DNA from: Limnoglobus sp043780595
Lineage (GTDB): Bacteria > Planctomycetota > Planctomycetia > Gemmatales > Gemmataceae
Length of the DNA: 36,074 nucleotides
NCBI GenBank assembly: GCA_043780595.1
Contig: JAYWCL010000023.1
Coordinates: 1 to 36,074, forward strand
Reading direction: 5' to 3'
Under the pieces are notes generated by a model. The model made no database searches. It had not been told where the DNA came from and saw nothing but the letters and a program-made list of their open reading frames with translations. Positions 33,879 through 36,074 of this stretch are shown here, one piece after another (within the stretch, counting starts at the first letter, position 1; each line of letters begins with the position of its first letter). Position numbers and translations under genes: made by a program.

Positions 33879-34298
33879 TCACTCGGTTTCAGGCGGGGGA
33901 GGAGGCCCATCCGAGCCGACAGTTGGCGGCACCGCAGGTGGTTTCGGTGTTAATCTGGGCAATTGAGACGGGTTCGATTTACCCACTTCGCCCTTAATCT
34001 TCGCGGCTAATTTATCGCGTAGGCGGTCGTATTCATCCTGCGTGATCTCGCCGTTATCGTACATTTCGCGAAACGACGACATCGACACCGAGGCATTACA
34101 TTCGTCGGGTTCGTCGATCTGCCGACGGTACCGCGTTGCGATTTTCAGTATCAGTGCCGCAAAGAACATGGCGATCACTGCCAGGCCCACCGTCGTAATC
34201 AGATCGGCACGGGCCTGCGCTTTGTCGATCGGCACGGGGGCAGGCACCGGCGCAATCGTTCCCGGTTCGGCAATCGCTGGGTCGTTTTCCGCGAACAT
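33879..34298 (-). CDS. Small membrane protein with SHOCT-like C-terminal motif
   Basis: 139 residues from ATG 34298. A Pro-rich N-terminus is followed by one transmembrane helix (about 33-55, LITTVGLAVIAMFFAALILK), then SFREMYDNGEITQDEYDRLR (75-94). This short helix-turn-helix resembles the SHOCT motif (oligomerisation, often at protein ends). The C-terminus is a proline-rich tail (PPAVPPTVGSDGPPPPPE). The frame is open upstream to 34784, but that part overlaps ftr antisense and is not coding-like. The gene is divergent from ftr with 102 bp between starts. Confidence 0.75.
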   Translation of the reverse strand: MFAENDPAIAEPGTIAPVPAPVPIDKAQARADLITTVGLAVIAMFFAALILKIATRYRRQIDEPDECNASVSMSSFREMYDNGEITQDEYDRLRDKLAAKIKGEVGKSNPSQLPRLTPKPPAVPPTVGSDGPPPPPETE

Positions 34299-34400
34299 GT
34301 TCGACCTCGCACACTCGTAGGGACACCCGGTTCGGGCTAACCAACCCGCACCGCCAATTCTAAGATACGAACAGCAATCCGTTCCATGGAGGGTGTTCCC

Positions 34401-35309
34401 GTGCCTGCGATCATCGACGACACGTATGCCGAGGCGTTCCGCAGCATTTACGCCGAAGTGTTGATTACCGCCCGCGACCGACACTGGCTGGACATCGCGG
34501 TCGCTGCCGCCACGGGCAACGCGAGTTCCTCGATCCTCTGCGACTGCGAAGCGGGCGTTAGCCGATACACCACCGACACGCCCGATGGCCGACCCGGCGC
34601 GATCGTCCAATTTCACGTACCGCGATTTTGGAAGGAACGAGAAACGAAACTCGAACGTGCCTTGTTGGTGCGGGTTTCGCAGAACGTTCTGACCTGCCCG
34701 ACGACCGCGTGTTTCAACGTGCTCCCTGCCGAAGAAAAGTGGTTCCCGCTCGGTCGGAAAGTGTCGTACTTCGGCGACGGCCACCAGTTCAAAACCGAAC
34801 GCTCTGGGCGTCGCGTCCGGGTGATTCCGATTCTCTCCGGCGAGTTCGTCATCGAGCGCCGGTTCGGTTGGGCCGATGGCTTGATGGGCGGGAACCTCTG
34901 GTTTATGGGTGCCGCCGATGCCGCACTCGAAGCCGCCGTTCTCGCCTCCGCAGCCGCGAGCGATTACAGTAACGGCTTGAAATCCAGCGGCATCTGTCTG
35001 CCATTTCCCGGCGGCGTCGCCGCCAGCGGCTCGAAGGCGGGCAGTAAATATCCGTTCGCCATCGCCAGCACCTACGCCGAATATTGCCCGACCCTGAAGG
35101 GCAAACCCGGCATCGCGAGCCGCCTACCCGACGGCGTCGACAGCGTCCAAGAGATCATCCTCAACGGTCCCGACATTGAAACCCTGTCTGCTGCCACCCA
35201 AGCCGCCATCGCCGCCGCCCGCGCCGTCCCTGGCCTGCAACGCATCAGCGCCGGAAACTACAACGGCCGCCTCGGCAAAAGCTTCATCTATCTGCACCCG
35301 CAAAAGTGA
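34401..35309 (+). CDS. ftr: Formylmethanofuran--tetrahydromethanopterin N-formyltransferase
   Basis: Ftr (FhcD) moves the formyl group between methanofuran and H4MPT in C1 metabolism; planctomycetes are known to carry this pathway, often for formaldehyde oxidation. 302 residues, the normal length. The N-terminus PAIIDDTYAEAFRSIYAEVL, LCDCEAGVSRY, FGWADGLMGGNLWFMGA, the AEYCPTLKG motif and GNYNGRLGKSFIYLHP are family-like. GGAGGG (34388-34393) is 7 nt before GTG 34401, so I prefer this start over ATG 34386. The partner genes (fhcA, fhcB, fhcC, mch) are not in the window. A broken second copy of its 3' end lies at 35770-35937. Confidence 0.9.
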   Translation: MPAIIDDTYAEAFRSIYAEVLITARDRHWLDIAVAAATGNASSSILCDCEAGVSRYTTDTPDGRPGAIVQFHVPRFWKERETKLERALLVRVSQNVLTCPTTACFNVLPAEEKWFPLGRKVSYFGDGHQFKTERSGRRVRVIPILSGEFVIERRFGWADGLMGGNLWFMGAADAALEAAVLASAAASDYSNGLKSSGICLPFPGGVAASGSKAGSKYPFAIASTYAEYCPTLKGKPGIASRLPDGVDSVQEIILNGPDIETLSAATQAAIAAARAVPGLQRISAGNYNGRLGKSFIYLHPQK

Positions 35310-35322
35310 CGATTGTGGCGAT

Positions 35323-35640
35323 CAGAATCGACGTAAGTCACAATTGCGGAGGCTCAAAAACCGTGATTTCGGGTGTTTTTGGGTCTCAAAATGCCCCTTT
35401 TTGATCGCAAGTCGCCGATCTGTTCTTGGCGGTTTTGCCATATCTGCAATTCACGAAATGGGTTACGCCGAGTGTCAACGATAACGCATTCGCCGAAAGT
35501 ACCGACATAAAATCGACCGGATGCGCCCCAAAATCGACCGAGCGCGCCCTAAAATCGACCGCGCGCGCCCTAAAATCGACCGGACACGACATTTTCCGGT
35601 CACTCCGTGCACGTCGCGAATTCTGACTTACGTCAAATCG
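35323..35640 (+). mobile_element. MITE-like element, copy B
   Basis: 318 bp, inverted relative to copy A. Ends carry cagaatcgacgtaagtc (from 35323) and the inverted gacttacgtc (35625-35634). Unlike ordinary intergenic space, it aligns with copy A over most of its length and contains a 4 x 21-bp array at the matching relative position. It separates ftr from a duplicated ftr 3' fragment. No coding sequence is supported. Confidence 0.72.
35507..35590. repeat. 4 x 21-bp tandem repeat inside copy B
   Basis: Units 35507-35527, 35528-35548, 35549-35569 and 35570-35590, consensus ctaaaatcgaccg.gcgcgcc. The unit sequence is unrelated to that of copy A, but unit length, copy number and location are the same. 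Confidence 0.9.
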
Positions 35641-35769
35641 TCTAAAAATTATTGACTTCGGCGAATCGTGTGGGCGACAGAATTTTGGGAGAAAATTTTG
35701 TCAGATGTCGAACCCGGAATACGTTACACTGGATGAATAGCAAAACACAACATTAACCGCAAATGGCGC

Positions 35770-35937
35770 AGCGTTCGCGAGATCATCCTCAACGGCCCCG
35801 ATATCGAAACCCTCTCCGCTGCCACCCAAGCCGCCATCGCCGTCCCCGGCCTCCATCGCATCATCGCCGGAAACTACAACGGTCGCCTCGGCAAAAGCTT
35901 CATCTATCTGCACCCGGAGAAAATGGCGGCGAAGTAA
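35770..35937 (+). pseudogene. Duplicated 3' fragment of ftr
   Basis: The frame from about 35770 to the TAA at 35935-35937 reads SVREIILNGPDIETLSAATQ, AAIAVPGLHRIIAGNYNGRL and GKSFIYLHPEKMAAK, almost the same as the ftr C-terminus (SVQEIILNGPDIETLSAATQ onward). It lacks four residues (AARA region) and has a different tail. There is no start codon, and a TGA lies upstream in frame at 35734, so it is not expressed as a full enzyme. The sequence between 35641 and 35769 is AT-rich and holds nothing recognisable. Confidence 0.85.
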
Positions 35938-35962
35938 TCGCGTGATTAACTCCACTGCAATT

Positions 35963-36074
35963 TTAGAACCACTTGAGTAACCCTTCAGCCTTCTGAAGTG
36001 GGGTTGCGCGATTGCGTTGGATTTCGTAGCACATTCCTACCATGATTGCTGCACCGCCAATTCCGACCTCCGAT
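35963..36074 (-). CDS. Partial CDS, C-terminus of an unidentified protein
   Basis: On the minus strand, running in from the window edge, an open frame of about 36 codons ends at TAA 35963-35965. It reads GIGGAAIMVGMCYEIQRNRA then TPLQKAEGLLKWF, a hydrophobic segment followed by a charged helix. It is too short to identify, and the upstream part lies outside the window. Confidence 0.4.
   Translation of the reverse strand, partial: SEVGIGGAAIMVGMCYEIQRNRATPLQKAEGLLKWF

Noticed and set aside
33679..33879. 66-residue minus-strand ORF bridging the SHOCT-like gene (TGATG junction) and clpX
   Set aside because: Position is suggestive, but the sequence is Arg-rich without a recognisable fold and it overlaps the clpX start; left as a possibility only.

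Overview
The window looks like chromosomal DNA of a planctomycete, most likely of the Gemmata group (Gemmataceae). The supporting signs are the 16S rRNA sequence and its isolation from any 23S/5S gene, a DUF1559-type protein, a secreted DUF1080 (3-keto-disaccharide hydrolase family) protein, a formylmethanofuran:tetrahydromethanopterin formyltransferase (the H4MPT C1 pathway known in planctomycetes), and GC-rich intergenic repeats. The genus-level placement is inference; no database search was possible.

Layout. 1-1.7 kb is a decay zone: an HNH-nuclease pseudogene with an in-frame TAG, and the 3' end of an IS110-type transposase cut off next to a dispersed repeat. 1.75-4.2 kb carries queF, a secreted TPR protein and a secreted single-pass protein, with an array of three ~78-bp repeats between the last two. 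4.39-17.0 kb is the S10/spc ribosomal-protein cluster on the + strand: S10, L4, L23, L2, S19, L22, S3, L16, L29, S17, L14, L24, L5, S14, S8, L6, L18, S5, L15, then SecY and a YebC-family regulator. L3 (between S10 and L4) and L30 (between S5 and L15) are absent from their usual places. A strong intrinsic terminator separates L15 from secY.

17.1-20.2 kb is a translationally coupled pair: an AAA+/STAND-like ATPase followed by a protein with a degenerate NTPase-like N-terminus and a TPR array. This is the best candidate here for an undescribed signalling or conflict module. 20.3-28.2 kb is a run of minus-strand genes: a zinc-ribbon/TM/GPM-repeat/DUF1559-like protein, two coupled P-loop GTPases (one with a DUF697-like C-terminus), the DUF1080 protein and purQ.

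28.7-30.2 kb is a solitary 16S rRNA gene with its own candidate promoter, a flanking RNase III-type processing stem and a terminator. Then follow a small Trm112-like gene, a DUF2325 protein, clpX, a small membrane protein with a SHOCT-like motif, and ftr. A broken second copy of the ftr 3' end lies about 0.5 kb beyond ftr.

The most unusual non-coding structure is a pair of ~320-335-bp MITE-like elements at 26399-26734 and 35323-35640. They lie in opposite orientation, share ends containing GACGTAAGTC, and each carries four 21-bp tandem repeats at the same relative site. The 21-bp unit sequence differs between the two copies. A third 4 x 21-bp array at 23358-23441 grows out of one arm of a large hairpin repeat.
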